A stretch of DNA of 64,000 nucleotides from Arsukibacterium sp. MJ3 (GCF_000987765.1 NZ_LAHP01000011.1:62001-126000); one strand, 5' to 3'. Shown: positions 17,118-27,071, numbered from the stretch's first letter. Notes: generated by a model not told the origin, from the letters alone. Made by a program: numbers and translations.

Positions 17118-18401
17118 TTAAGGTGATTGGTCCTGTTGTAACTTCCTTTTTAACCACAGCAGTAGCGACGCAACGGCCACTAGCACCAACGGTAAGCTGA
17201 TACTACGCCATAGGCTAACATCAAGTGTTGGTAACCAGTACGATGCGGCTATTACGGTTTTATCGGCTAGTTGTGCGGCATAATAGCTAATGGCAACAAA
17301 AGATAAACCTTCAACAACTTGTTGTAATTTTAGCTGAACACGCGCTTTTTTATCCATTGAAACCAGCAGTTGCTGATTTTGTTGCTCTAATTTTAAATTT
17401 ATCCGGGTACGCAGCAGTTCCGTAGAGCGGCCAAGTCGGGCGCTGAGCGCAGTTTGGCGGGTTTGAACCGATTCGCTGGTTCTAAACGCTGGGGTCAGCC
17501 GGCGCTCAGTAAAATCTTGTAATGAGATAAGATCGCTGATGGGCGTTTCATTAAGCGTTTTTAAGCGGTCCAGTGTCAGTTGGTAGTAAGCTGCTGTAGC
17601 CGCAAGGCGCGAGCTGGTTTCGGCAATTATATGTTCTGTTTGTGCTGCCAGCTGGCTTATTTGGTTAAGTAAGCGTTCGTCGTTGTCGCGTTTCTGTTCA
17701 ATCCGCTGGGTTAAACCTGATAGTTGTTGCTCCAGATTATTCAGTTTTTGTAAGGCTTGACGCGCAACTGGCCAGCCAAGCAGAGATAATTTACGATAAT
17801 TACCAAGGTCAAATAAATGTTGTACCAGGCGACCAAGTCGGGCGGGGCTTAAGCCGTAATCGACTAACAGCATCCTACCAGCACCCTCAGCATGTTTTTG
17901 GAAATCGGTCCAGATACGGGCCTTTTCGTCAGCTAACATGCTGCTGATACGGGTTTCATCGTTAAAATAACCGTTAATTTCGTCTGTAGCTGGTAAGGCT
18001 TCTGCGGGGATAACCGTTAGCTGCACTATTCGAAATAACTGGCCAGGAAGTTCATCAAACCAGTCTCGACTGGGTAAAAAACTTAATGGATCATCAAATA
18101 ATGTCGCGGCTGCACCAGATAAAATAAAGGTATAACTAGAAAATTCGCCGTGGCGCTCCCAGCGCAAGGTCCCTGCAAATAAAGGGATATTCAGGTCCTG
18201 GTCAGTCTCGGTCAAATAGGCTCCTTGTTGTTCAGCGTGTTGCTGCATCACACTAAACTCAAGCTGGCGCGAGGCATTTGCCACCGTAAACATAAAGTGG
18301 CACAAGCGGCAGGGTGTGTTAAGCGCTGGAAACGTGCGCTGGCGCAACTCTTTATCCAATACATCACGCAAGGGGTGATTACGTAAAGTCAGCTTACTCA
18401 T
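17118..18401 (-). CDS. DUF3422 family membrane protein
   Basis: A 427-residue DUF3422 protein from the ATG at 18401, which has AAGGA about 7 bases upstream; an in-frame start 12 codons earlier is less likely. Layout: an N-terminal soluble domain with conserved FRLCHFMF-type aromatic segment and WERHGEFSSY, a central helical coiled coil (about residues 220-330), and two C-terminal hydrophobic helices (about 355-420) followed by basic residues (LKRKLQQD). The family is widespread in Proteobacteria and its function is unknown; inner-membrane anchoring with a cytoplasmic head is inferred from the basic tail. Confidence 0.85.
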   Translation of the reverse strand: MSKLTLRNHPLRDVLDKELRQRTFPALNTPCRLCHFMFTVANASRQLEFSVMQQHAEQQGAYLTETDQDLNIPLFAGTLRWERHGEFSSYTFILSGAAATLFDDPLSFLPSRDWFDELPGQLFRIVQLTVIPAEALPATDEINGYFNDETRISSMLADEKARIWTDFQKHAEGAGRMLLVDYGLSPARLGRLVQHLFDLGNYRKLSLLGWPVARQALQKLNNLEQQLSGLTQRIEQKRDNDERLLNQISQLAAQTEHIIAETSSRLAATAAYYQLTLDRLKTLNETPISDLISLQDFTERRLTPAFRTSESVQTRQTALSARLGRSTELLRTRINLKLEQQNQQLLVSMDKKARVQLKLQQVVEGLSFVAISYYAAQLADKTVIAASYWLPTLDVSLWRSISLPLVLVAVASLLLWLKRKLQQDQSP

Positions 18402-18729
18402 AATAGTATCCTTAGCCACAGAAAACCGTAAAAGCAAAACGTCGGTTAGCGATATACAAGCAGGTCTTGTGCCACATGGCTTGCTAAAGCTAGTATGCTA
18501 CCAGTTTGCCGCTCACTGATGACAACCCGTTGAATTGTCTGTGACGTTTTGCTACCTATGGAGATCCTCAATTATCACTGGTGGCACGACAACGAGGCTA
18601 TTTGCTCCAGAGTAGGGCAGGCTATTCACCAAAGTTGCCATTTCATCTGACGCAGCGACGCGCTTTCGGTTGCGGGTTGCCTCAGGTAACATAGCCATCT
18701 TGCCCTGTTAAGCTTAACGGAACTTTATT
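18402..18729. other. Intergenic region between the DUF3422 gene and the RhtA-like gene (divergent)
   Basis: 328 bases without a credible coding frame, holding the promoters of two divergently transcribed genes. A palindromic TTAAGCTTAA lies just before the plus-strand start, and GC-rich segments at about 18650-18700 could form weak stems. I do not recognise a riboswitch or RNA family here. Confidence 0.4.
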
Positions 18730-19617
18730 ATGGCGCGCGCCATTAACAACCCCCTGATACTGGCAATTTGTAGTGTTATTCTGGCGATGATGACGATTCA
18801 GACCGGTGCGTCTATAGCCAAACAGCTATTTCCATTAATTGGTCCCGAGGGTACTACGGCACTGCGACTGGGGTTTTCTGCAGTAGTGTTATGGTTAGTT
18901 TTTCGACCATGGCGGGCGTTGCCTATGGGGCGAGATTGGCAGGCCATTATTATTTATGGCTTGTGCTTGGGTGGCATGAATATTCTATTTTATCTGGCGA
19001 TTGCCCGTATTCCACTGGGTATTGCGGTGGCGCTTGAATTTACCGGGCCTTTAACCGTGGCGTTGTTGGCCTCACGACGCAAACGAGACCTATTTTGGGT
19101 CGCCTGTGCTATTGCCGGTATCTTATTATTGTTGCCTGACATGCGCGGGGTTGATGCGCTCGATCCTATAGGAGTGTTATTAGCTCTGGCTGCCGGTGCA
19201 TGTTGGGCCGGCTATATTTTATTTGGTAAAAAAACCGGTTCACAAGCCTCTGGTGGTATTACTGTAGCTCTGGGTATTACCGTGGCGGCTGTGGTGCTGG
19301 TGCCCGTAGGTGCAATAACGCAGGGGTTGGCATTATTAAGTTGGCAGGTACTACCGCTTGGCTTACTAGTGGGTATTTTATCTAGTGCTGTGCCTTACTC
19401 ATTGGAGATGGTGGCGCTACGCCATATGACATCACAAAATTTTAGTGTTTTTATGAGCATGGAGCCGGCTATTGCCGCGTTGGCGGGCTTATTAATATTG
19501 TCTGAGTTATTAACACTTTGGCAGTGGTTAGCTATTGCTTTGGTAATAGTGGCATCGCTAGGCAGTTCGTTAACTGCTGGCAACGCTACTTCAGCGTCGC
19601 CGACAGCAGAACAGTAA
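18730..19617 (+). CDS. rhtA: RhtA-like EamA-family inner-membrane exporter
   Basis: A 295-residue drug/metabolite transporter with ten predicted membrane helices (two EamA repeats). The start (ARAINNPLILAICSVILAMMTIQTGASIAKQ), the GPEGTTALRL segment and the FTGPLTVALLASRR loop resemble RhtA, which exports threonine and homoserine. Substrate specificity within this family is not readable from sequence. GGAA lies about 8 bases before the ATG. Its stop codon is immediately followed by the stop of the convergent fasciclin-domain gene. Confidence 0.85.
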   Translation: MARAINNPLILAICSVILAMMTIQTGASIAKQLFPLIGPEGTTALRLGFSAVVLWLVFRPWRALPMGRDWQAIIIYGLCLGGMNILFYLAIARIPLGIAVALEFTGPLTVALLASRRKRDLFWVACAIAGILLLLPDMRGVDALDPIGVLLALAAGACWAGYILFGKKTGSQASGGITVALGITVAAVVLVPVGAITQGLALLSWQVLPLGLLVGILSSAVPYSLEMVALRHMTSQNFSVFMSMEPAIAALAGLLILSELLTLWQWLAIALVIVASLGSSLTAGNATSASPTAEQ

Positions 19618-20106
19618 TTACATTTTAGGCATAATAACGCTATTCAACACATGAATAACGCCGTTGCTGGTTTCAATGTCGGTAGCAATAACTTCAGCAC
19701 CGTTGACATAAACTTTACCCATTTTTACTTCAATGGCAACGTCAGTACCTTGTACTGTAGTAGCAGAGGTTAGTTTTACTACATCGGCAGCCATTACTTT
19801 GCCCGCTACCACGTGGTAGGTTAATACATTGGCTAATGCGGCTTTATCAGCAATTAACGCATTTAAATCAGCTGCAGGTATTTTTGCAAAAGCGGCATCG
19901 TTTGGTGCAAATACCGTGAACGGACCTTCGCCTTTCAAGGTTGCTACCAGATCGGCAGCTTTTACTGCAGTAACCAGTGTTGTAAAGTCGCCAGCGGCAA
20001 CAGCAGTGTCGACAATGTCAGCAGATTTTTTGTGATTGTGTGCTTGCACGGTCAGCATTAAAGAAGCGAGCAACATCGAACCGGTAAGTAATTGTGATAC
20101 TTTCAT
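19618..20106 (-). CDS. Fasciclin (FAS1) domain secreted protein
   Basis: A 162-residue protein with a signal peptide ([22 protein letters not shown]) and one FAS1 domain covering nearly all of the rest: [56 protein letters not shown] and [16 protein letters not shown]1 domains mediate adhesion or ligand binding outside the cytoplasm; in bacteria the precise roles are largely unknown. Its stop codon is back to back with that of the RhtA-like gene. It is separated from the RND operon by a strong terminator. Confidence 0.93.
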   Translation of the reverse strand: MKVSQLLTGSMLLASLMLTVQAHNHKKSADIVDTAVAAGDFTTLVTAVKAADLVATLKGEGPFTVFAPNDAAFAKIPAADLNALIADKAALANVLTYHVVAGKVMAADVVKLTSATTVQGTDVAIEVKMGKVYVNGAEVIATDIETSNGVIHVLNSVIMPKM

Positions 20107-20192
20107 GATAATTCCTTATGTTACATTTTTCAGGACAAAGTTGTCGGTGCTATTAACGAAGCAAACAGCAAAGGCGATCAGTTTGTAAAAAA

Positions 20193-20229
20193 ATATCCCG
20201 TTAACCTGCGCTAACGGGATATTAAAAAA
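20193..20229 (-). terminator. Bidirectional-looking terminator downstream of the RND operon
   Basis: Arms ATATCCCGTTA (20193-20203) and TAACGGGATAT (20212-20222) are perfect, flanked by A-tracts/T-tracts on both sides, so it can work in either direction. It lies between the RND permease stop (20270) and the fasciclin gene start. Confidence 0.88.
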
Positions 20230-20269
20230 AGGCACTGCTGGTAGCAATTTGCGCTGGTGTCAGAAGTGT

Positions 20270-23200
20270 TTAGGGATTGGCAGGCTCTTCTGACGTTGTC
20301 GCTTCTGGATGCAACTGGTAGTCACGGGCCAGCAGCAAATACATTGCAGGTACCACGTACAATGTAAATAAAGTACCAATAGTCATGCCACTGGCAATCA
20401 CCAGACCCATAGCATAACGTGAGCCCGCACCGGCACCAGTTGCTATCAGCAGGGGTATCATGGCCAGTACGGTTGCTGCTGTGGTCATTAAAATCGGCCG
20501 CAAGCGAATAGCAGTGGCGTCTTCAATGGCATCACGTTTACTGCGTCCTTCCAGTTGTAACTGATTAGCAAACTCGACAATCAAAATACCATGCTTGGCA
20601 ATCAACCCCACCAGTGTAAGCAAGCCTACCTGCGTGTAAATGTTAATACTGGTAAAACCTAAGCTGGTAAAAATTAATGCACCACAAACACTCATTGGCA
20701 CCGTTACCATGATAATAATAGCGTTTTTAAATGACTCAAATTGCGCGGCCAGGATCAGAAAAATCACGATAAGCGCAAAGAAAAAAGTCACCACCAGCTG
20801 CTGACCTTCTGCTTTAAATTGGCGTGACTGTCCTGAATAGTCAACACTAAAACCAGCAGGCAATACGTTAGCAGCAATCTGATCAAGCACTGCTAATGCC
20901 TCTCCCAGCGGTACACCAGGGCGAGGTACGCCAGATATTTTTACCGCATTTAGTTGCTGAAAGCCTTTTAATGCCTGAGGCTGTACGGATTCTGTTAACG
21001 TTACCAGTGCCGATAACGGTACCAGTTCGCCATCACGATTGCGGGTGTAGTAGTCTTTCAGTTGCTCTGGATTTAAGCGCTCGCTGCGAAGCACCTGCGG
21101 TATTACCCGATAAGAGCGATTGTCCAGCGCGAAGCGTCCGGCATCAGCACCAGACATTAAGCTGCCTAAATCACTGGCTATCTGCTGCATGGACACCCCC
21201 ATTAATGCAGCTTTTTCTCGGTCAACCTGCACGGTTTGGCGCGGACGGTTTATTTTTAAATCACTGTCGACAAAAATAAAACGTCCAGAAGCCATCGCTT
21301 GGCCCAGTATTTCCTGCACCACGTCTTGTAATGCAGCAAAAGGTTGGGTAGAGCCAACAATAAATTCAACCGGTGTACCGCCGCCAGGGGAAGGCAATGA
21401 CGGGGGCACCAGCGCAAAACTGTTGATACCGGGTAGCGTTGCCATAAAGGGCTGAATATTTTGTTCCAATACTTCGGCAGTAGTACGCTGACGCTGATCC
21501 CAGGGGGCCAGCACAAAGCCGGCTATGGCGTTATTGGTACTGCCAGTGCCGTTAATAATAAAGATATTCTTTATTTCCGGCGCTTCACTGCTAAGTTTAT
21601 TCAGCTCGCGGGTATTGCGTTCTAAATAGTCTAGGGTAGCAAAACTGTCAGCTTCTAAAATAGAGAACACAAAACCCTGATCCTCAGGCGGTTCTAATTC
21701 AGAAGGGCTGGTTACAAACAGGAAATAGCAAGATACCAGCACTATGCCACCAAAGGTTAATACCACAGGCAGATAATTCAGGGTGCTATGTAATTGTCGC
21801 TGGTAGCCCGAACGAAGTTTATCAAATTGCTTATCCAGCCAGACTTCCAATGATTTTTCGTCTTTTTTGTCTGGTTGATGCGGTTTTAAGATATAGGCGC
21901 ACATTACTGGCGATAAGGTCAGGGCTACCACCCCGGATAAAATAACCGATGCCGCCAGCGTAAAAGCAAATTCGACAAATAACACCCCGGTTAAGCCACC
22001 AACAAAACCAATAGGTAAAAACACTGCCACTAAAGTGGTAGACATAGTAATGATCGGCCAGGCTAGCTGACGGGCACCCAGAATAGCTGCTTCAGAACGC
22101 GACTTGCCATCCTCGATATGACGGTGGATATTTTCTAGCATAATAATGGCGTCATCAACAACAATACCAATCGCCAATACCATCGCTAATAACGTTAGCA
22201 AATTAATAGAGAAGCCGAGTACCCACATTAAAAAGAAAGTGCCTATTAATGACACCGGGATAGCCACGGCTGGAATAATGACGCTGCGTAGTGATCCTAG
22301 AAAGGCATAGATCACCAAAATAACGATCACCAGTGCCAACACGATAGAAATGACCACTTCATCAATGGCATTTTCAATGTACTCGGTTGAGTCATAGGGG
22401 ATGTCGGCCTGCAAGCCTTCAGGCAGTTGGGTCAGGATATCGCGCTGCCACACCTCTCGTACATCGGCTATAACGTCCAGGGCGTTAGCATCTGGCGAGA
22501 TTTCAATACCAATAAACGTTGCGGCTAAGCCGTTAAAACTGACTGAGCTGTCGTAACTCTCAGCACCTAACTCTACCGTAGCCACATCACGAAGACGAAC
22601 CAGAGCGGTATCATCAGAGCTAATTACCAAATCGGCAAATTGTTCGGCACTACGCAGATCGGTTGCCGCATTTAAATCTATAGCGACCATCTGGCCTTTA
22701 GTGCGGCCCAGCGCCGCCAGCACGTTATTGCTGCGTAAGGCACTGCTAATATCTGAACCGGTAACATTAAAAGCGGCCATTTTGGCTGGATCGAGCCAAA
22801 TGCGCATAGCGAAAGTACGGGCACCAAGAATATCAGCCCGCTGTACTCCGGGAATAGTAGCCAGTTGCGGTTCGATAACCCGCAGAATGTAGTCGGTGAT
22901 CTGGTTGTTACCCAACACGTCTGAATAAAACGACAGATACATGGCAGCAGTATCTTGGCCCACTTTAAGTGAGATTACCGGATCGCGCGCGTTTTCAGGC
23001 AGTTCAGAGCGAATTTTATTCACCTGAGCGGCAATTTGGGTTAGTGCTTCGTTCGGATTGTAATTAAGCCGCAGGTAGGCTTCAACTGTGCTAGAGCCGG
23101 CAACGGAGGTTGATACCAAATAATCAATACCCTCGGCAGAGGCAATTTCACGTTCCAGTGGTGTGGTAATAAAACCCTGAATTAAGTCAGCATCTGCTCC

Positions 23201-23356
23201 AACATACACGGTGTTCACCGTTACCACGGCATTTTGAATTTCCGGAAACTGTCGAACATTCATATCCATGATGGCGCGTAAGCCAAGCAAGATAATAAAC
23301 AAACTGACTACCGAAGCCAGAATTGGCTTTTTAATAAATACATCGGTAAAGCGCAT
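20270..23356 (-). CDS. RND (HAE1-type) multidrug efflux permease
   Basis: A 1028-residue inner-membrane proton-driven permease of the resistance-nodulation-division family. Standard architecture: TM1 at the N terminus (FIKKPILASVVSLFIILLG), a large porter domain, TM2-7 including the proton relay helix with GIVVDDAI (two Asp residues), a second porter loop, and TM8-12. Length and motifs match HAE1 pumps of the MexK/OqxB/VmeD sort. It is 12 bases downstream of the adaptor gene. No outer-membrane channel gene is adjacent, so it probably uses a TolC protein encoded elsewhere. Substrates are unknown. Confidence 0.94.
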   Translation of the reverse strand: MRFTDVFIKKPILASVVSLFIILLGLRAIMDMNVRQFPEIQNAVVTVNTVYVGADADLIQGFITTPLEREIASAEGIDYLVSTSVAGSSTVEAYLRLNYNPNEALTQIAAQVNKIRSELPENARDPVISLKVGQDTAAMYLSFYSDVLGNNQITDYILRVIEPQLATIPGVQRADILGARTFAMRIWLDPAKMAAFNVTGSDISSALRSNNVLAALGRTKGQMVAIDLNAATDLRSAEQFADLVISSDDTALVRLRDVATVELGAESYDSSVSFNGLAATFIGIEISPDANALDVIADVREVWQRDILTQLPEGLQADIPYDSTEYIENAIDEVVISIVLALVIVILVIYAFLGSLRSVIIPAVAIPVSLIGTFFLMWVLGFSINLLTLLAMVLAIGIVVDDAIIMLENIHRHIEDGKSRSEAAILGARQLAWPIITMSTTLVAVFLPIGFVGGLTGVLFVEFAFTLAASVILSGVVALTLSPVMCAYILKPHQPDKKDEKSLEVWLDKQFDKLRSGYQRQLHSTLNYLPVVLTFGGIVLVSCYFLFVTSPSELEPPEDQGFVFSILEADSFATLDYLERNTRELNKLSSEAPEIKNIFIINGTGSTNNAIAGFVLAPWDQRQRTTAEVLEQNIQPFMATLPGINSFALVPPSLPSPGGGTPVEFIVGSTQPFAALQDVVQEILGQAMASGRFIFVDSDLKINRPRQTVQVDREKAALMGVSMQQIASDLGSLMSGADAGRFALDNRSYRVIPQVLRSERLNPEQLKDYYTRNRDGELVPLSALVTLTESVQPQALKGFQQLNAVKISGVPRPGVPLGEALAVLDQIAANVLPAGFSVDYSGQSRQFKAEGQQLVVTFFFALIVIFLILAAQFESFKNAIIIMVTVPMSVCGALIFTSLGFTSINIYTQVGLLTLVGLIAKHGILIVEFANQLQLEGRSKRDAIEDATAIRLRPILMTTAATVLAMIPLLIATGAGAGSRYAMGLVIASGMTIGTLFTLYVVPAMYLLLARDYQLHPEATTSEEPANP

Positions 23357-23368
23357 TACGATTGTTCC

Positions 23369-24487
23369 TTACTGGTTAGCCGGTGTTGGTTCGGCGTCAG
23401 CCATTGGTGCAACGTCATCATTATTATTAATGATGACTTCAATGCCATTGCGCAGTTTAAGTAGCCCTGAGGTTGCTACTTTATCACCTGCGGTTAAGCC
23501 ATCCGCAATAGCAATATAATCGCCCCGGCTCTGCCCGGTAGTAACAAACCGCTGCTGGGCACTGAGTTTGCCGTTATCATCACGGATCACAAATACTGAG
23601 TTGCCATAGGGATTAAACTGAATGGCAGTTTGCGGTACCAAAGTTACTTCTCGGCTATTGCCGGTATTCATTTGAATTCTGGCAAACATACCTGGCCGCA
23701 GCTTGTGTTCAGGGTTGGCAAAGGTGGCCTGTACTTGAAGGCTGCGGCTCGATTCGCGCACTGCTGGAGCAATAGCTGTAATGTCGCCTGTAAACGATTG
23801 ATTAGCCCAGGCATCGACGCTAACGGTTAATTGTTGCCCTGTAGTAAGTTTGGCTAACTCTTGCTCGGGCAAAGCAAAGTTCAGATAAATCGGGTCAAGA
23901 GATTGCAGTGATACCACAATGTCGCCGGGGGACACTAATTGGCCGATGCTAACCTGGCGAATACCGGTCATGCCATTAAATGGTGCCAAAATAGTTTTTT
24001 GAGCAATGCGGGCTTGCTGCGAGGCAACCGCAGCGTTGGCTTGGGCAGCTTCACTTTCCCGTCGCCGCACATCTAACTCCGATACACCTTTATCCCGTAG
24101 TAAGGCTTGCAGCCGATCTAATTCCAACCCAGCTAGCTTTTGTGCAGCGCTTAAGCGGGTTAAATCAGCTTGATCAACGGCATCGTTTAAGGTTAGTAAC
24201 AGCTGGCCTTTCTCTACCCGACTGGCATTATCAAATTGAATGCTGGTAATAATACCGCTGGCTTCAGTGGTCAGTTCGGTGCTGTTGACCGCAGCAAAAC
24301 TGCCTACGGCACTAACAAACGGTTGCCACTGTGCGCTACTGACCGTGGTGGCGGTAATGGTTGCAGCAGGCATTGGCATAGTATCAAAATACTGATTCAT
24401 AAAATGGTTGCCAATGGCCTTGTAACCGAAAATGCCACCAAAAATCAAACCGGCAACAATCAGCATCAGAAACATGCGTTTAAACAT
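23369..24487 (-). CDS. RND efflux periplasmic adaptor (membrane fusion protein)
   Basis: A 372-residue adaptor with an N-terminal membrane anchor (MFLMLIVAGLIFGGIFGY), barrel-sandwich lipoyl halves (SGIITSIQFDNASRVEKGQLLLTL about residue 80-100), a helical hairpin of about 60 residues (about 105-170) and beta-barrel plus membrane-proximal domains. It bridges the downstream RND permease and an outer-membrane channel. The order adaptor-permease is normal. No regulator gene lies upstream; the adjacent 5' region faces the divergent CBS-domain gene. Confidence 0.92.
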   Translation of the reverse strand: MFKRMFLMLIVAGLIFGGIFGYKAIGNHFMNQYFDTMPMPAATITATTVSSAQWQPFVSAVGSFAAVNSTELTTEASGIITSIQFDNASRVEKGQLLLTLNDAVDQADLTRLSAAQKLAGLELDRLQALLRDKGVSELDVRRRESEAAQANAAVASQQARIAQKTILAPFNGMTGIRQVSIGQLVSPGDIVVSLQSLDPIYLNFALPEQELAKLTTGQQLTVSVDAWANQSFTGDITAIAPAVRESSRSLQVQATFANPEHKLRPGMFARIQMNTGNSREVTLVPQTAIQFNPYGNSVFVIRDDNGKLSAQQRFVTTGQSRGDYIAIADGLTAGDKVATSGLLKLRNGIEVIINNNDDVAPMADAEPTPANQ

Positions 24488-24800
24488 GGTATCTCCTTAT
24501 AAAAAAATGGGGTGTAGTATAACGACTGTGGCTGCTATTATCTGTGAAATTTAGTAACAGCTGATGTTTTTGCTCGGTAAAAAAATTGGTAATGCAGTTA
24601 TCTAAAGGCTAAGTACAGTTAGTAATGGCTTGTGGATTATCCGCCAGGGCAGATAATTGCACTATTTAGTATTACTATTTTCTATTGGTGTTAAGTACTA
24701 GCGCCTTATTATAACCTAGAGCAAGTAGCAGGCAATAACCTGAAATTTTCGCTATAACTTATATTTAACTAATGTAGGTTAACGGACAATGGAGATTTTT
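24488..24800. other. Divergent intergenic region (RND adaptor / CBS protein)
   Basis: About 313 AT-rich bases with no open frame of note. It must hold both promoters. Several TATAAC/TATAAT-like strings are present (for example near 24710 and 24755), but no spacing convincing enough to call a promoter. No operator palindrome recognised. Confidence 0.4.
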
Positions 24801-25238
24801 ATGACAGCAACGACTGTTGCAGAGCTTATGACGGCTGACCCGCTCTGTGTGTTTCGCAGCGCTAGTTTAAAAGATGCACATGACCTGATGCGCCAGAAAA
24901 ATGTTCGGCATATTCCGGTAATTGAAGCCAATGGCGAATTAGTTGGTATGTTAACGCAAAAGATTATGATTACCAAAGTTATGGGACTGATGGCTCAATA
25001 TGGTGCTACGGCACTGGAGCGAAAAGAAAAACAATTGTTAGTCAATGAGTTAATGGCTACCGATTTTGCAACAGTTACTGCTAATCAATCCTTGGCAGAA
25101 GTGGCGGATTTTTTTGTAACAAACCGCCATGGTTGCTTACCGGTTATAGATGAAAAAAACAAAATAACCGGCATTTTAACCTCATCCGATTTTGTCAGGC
25201 TGGCTGCCCAGTTATTAACCCCCAGAGTTGATGCCTAA
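24801..25238 (+). CDS. CBS domain pair protein
   Basis: A 145-residue cytoplasmic protein consisting of two CBS domains (about residues 7-60 and 80-140), each with the G-x-L/I-T-x-x-D/K type end (GMLTQKIMI and GILTSSDFV). CBS pairs bind adenosine ligands (AMP, ATP, SAM, NAD) and act as sensors. The ATG at 24801 is preferred because GGAG sits six bases upstream; the ATG at 24789 would make that sequence part of the coding region. Partner unknown. It ends four bases before the stop of the convergent GGDEF gene. Confidence 0.88.
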   Translation: MTATTVAELMTADPLCVFRSASLKDAHDLMRQKNVRHIPVIEANGELVGMLTQKIMITKVMGLMAQYGATALERKEKQLLVNELMATDFATVTANQSLAEVADFFVTNRHGCLPVIDEKNKITGILTSSDFVRLAAQLLTPRVDA

Positions 25239-25242
25239 AAGT

Positions 25243-26946
25243 TTATGGTTGATACCAGCAAAACTGATTTTTACCGCGGCTTTTGGCCAAATACATGGCC
25301 GAGTCTGCCTGGCGAAGTAATAGATCGGCACTGGCTTGATCGCCGCTAAATAGCATTAAGCCAATGCTGCAACTGCAGTTATGGCTTATTAGCGGGTTGT
25401 CACCTATGGTTAACGGCTCGCAGATAGTGGCCGTTATCTTGCTGGCAATTTGGCTTGCCCTTAGGCGACTATGATGTTTATTTTTAGCAATATCATCTAA
25501 TAACACAATAAATTCGTCACCGCCGAAGCGGGCTACAGTATCAGCTTCACGTACCACGCTGCGTATCCGCTGAGCCACTTGTTGCAATACCAAATCGCCC
25601 ATTTTATGACCATGCCGATCATTTATCGGTTTAAAATTATCCAAATCAACAAACATTAATGCGCAATAGCTTTTTCGGCGTTTGCTGCTTAGCATCGCAT
25701 GTTGTAATCGCTCTTCCAGCAAACGCCGGTTAGGTAAATCGGTTAAGACATCATAAAACGCCAGGCGGCGAATTTGTTCTGATGATAGACTTCGGCTGAT
25801 AGCTAATTCAGCCAGATTACTGTAATTAATAATTTTTTTGCGAAGTGCAGCTGAAGGTTGGCAAGGTTTACTGTGATATATAGCAAAGGTACCGAGTATC
25901 TTCCCAGCGGCATTTTTGATTGGAAATGACCAGCAAGCCGCAATATTAATGGCCTGTGTTAAGGCTAAAAACGGCTGCCAGTAAGGGTGGCTGTTAATAT
26001 TCTCAACAACAACCACTTCGCCGGTAAAGGCGGCGGTACCACATGAACCCTGACCAATACCTATGGCCAGGCCATCTATCGCCTCATTATAAAAGTCGGG
26101 TAATGAGGGCGCCGCACCGTGGCGTAAATGCTGACCAGTATCATCCAGCAATAACACCGAGCAGCGCATCTCGGGGTGTAATATTTCTACCTGACTTACC
26201 ATGCAATGTAATATTTCGGCGAGGCTAGCACCTTTACTGATCATACTTAATATCAGGTTTTGTAGTTCCAGTTCCTGAGTACGTGCTGCAATTTTTTGTT
26301 CAACGGTATCAATGGTCTGGGCATAACGCCGATTAGCCATTGTCAGTTCGGCAATCTGTTGCGCCAGTGATGACAGTAAATTAAGTAAGGCTGGCAATTT
26401 TGCTTCATTAACTATAGGCACTTCTGCAATGGCTTGCAGGTATTGATCTTTATCTAATGCTAACTGTGCAGCTTGTTCGGCAAAAGAGGCTAAATTGGGT
26501 TCAGCTAAAAAGAATTGGCCGATAAATAAATTAGCAACATGCTCATTATTAATAACCAGAGGAGTGGCGCAGTCTGTTAAACCATTACCACACTTGTAGA
26601 TTGAATAATTATTTCCCTGCTGCATTTTTGCGGATAATTTAACGTCGCTTTCGTGGCAGCGCTGACGGGTAGTGTCATTAACACGGTGAAATTCAGTACA
26701 AGCCCGCTGCCATTTGGACGACGCCAGCACCTTACCGTCTAGCCCGATTAAAGCAATACTAATACCGATTGCCTCGAGAAAATTATCAAATAAATGGTTT
26801 AAACGGCTAAAGTCTATCTCGGCCGCCAGTATGCTGGCGGCTGTTTCAGGGTCCGGTCGCTGTGTGTTATTCCAGTCAGCGACCAAGGGGTCAAGCATTT
26901 GAATTAAGCTGGATTCTTTTAACAAATACTTAGAGTGCTTAGTCAT
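25243..26946 (-). CDS. PocR-GAF-GGDEF diguanylate cyclase
   Basis: A 567-residue cytoplasmic signalling protein. Domain order: a PocR sensory domain (about residues 45-205) with conserved Cys residues (RQRCHESD, YKCGNGLTDCATPLV); a short coiled coil (about 200-230); a GAF domain (about 235-385); and a C-terminal GGDEF domain with an intact catalytic motif FGGDEF (475-479). The allosteric I-site RxxD (READ, 466-469) lies five residues before GGDEF, so product inhibition by c-di-GMP is expected. There is no EAL domain. It probably makes c-di-GMP in response to a small molecule bound by PocR or GAF. Transcribed alone, downstream of the S46 peptidase and its terminator. Confidence 0.9.
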   Translation of the reverse strand: MTKHSKYLLKESSLIQMLDPLVADWNNTQRPDPETAASILAAEIDFSRLNHLFDNFLEAIGISIALIGLDGKVLASSKWQRACTEFHRVNDTTRQRCHESDVKLSAKMQQGNNYSIYKCGNGLTDCATPLVINNEHVANLFIGQFFLAEPNLASFAEQAAQLALDKDQYLQAIAEVPIVNEAKLPALLNLLSSLAQQIAELTMANRRYAQTIDTVEQKIAARTQELELQNLILSMISKGASLAEILHCMVSQVEILHPEMRCSVLLLDDTGQHLRHGAAPSLPDFYNEAIDGLAIGIGQGSCGTAAFTGEVVVVENINSHPYWQPFLALTQAINIAACWSFPIKNAAGKILGTFAIYHSKPCQPSAALRKKIINYSNLAELAISRSLSSEQIRRLAFYDVLTDLPNRRLLEERLQHAMLSSKRRKSYCALMFVDLDNFKPINDRHGHKMGDLVLQQVAQRIRSVVREADTVARFGGDEFIVLLDDIAKNKHHSRLRASQIASKITATICEPLTIGDNPLISHNCSCSIGLMLFSGDQASADLLLRQADSAMYLAKSRGKNQFCWYQP

Positions 26947-27001
26947 GGCGAGTTAACTATAGTTATAATGGCTAATATTAACCATCTTAATAAACACTTT
27001 T

Positions 27002-27031
27002 AAAAAAACCGCTGACAGGCAGAGGTTTTTC
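27002..27031 (-). terminator. Terminator of the S46 peptidase gene
   Basis: AAAAACCGCTG (27004-27014) pairs with CAGAGGTTTTT (27020-27030) with one internal mismatch and a five-base loop; on the minus strand it ends in a run of T. It lies 41 bases past the stop of the peptidase gene. Confidence 0.75.
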
Positions 27032-27071
27032 GTTGTTAAGTTGGCAAGGTTTACTTTTTTATTAATACGGC

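Noticed and set aside
18402-18729. Riboswitch or structured leader upstream of the RhtA-like gene
   Set aside because: I could not match any known riboswitch core; the stems seen by eye are weak.
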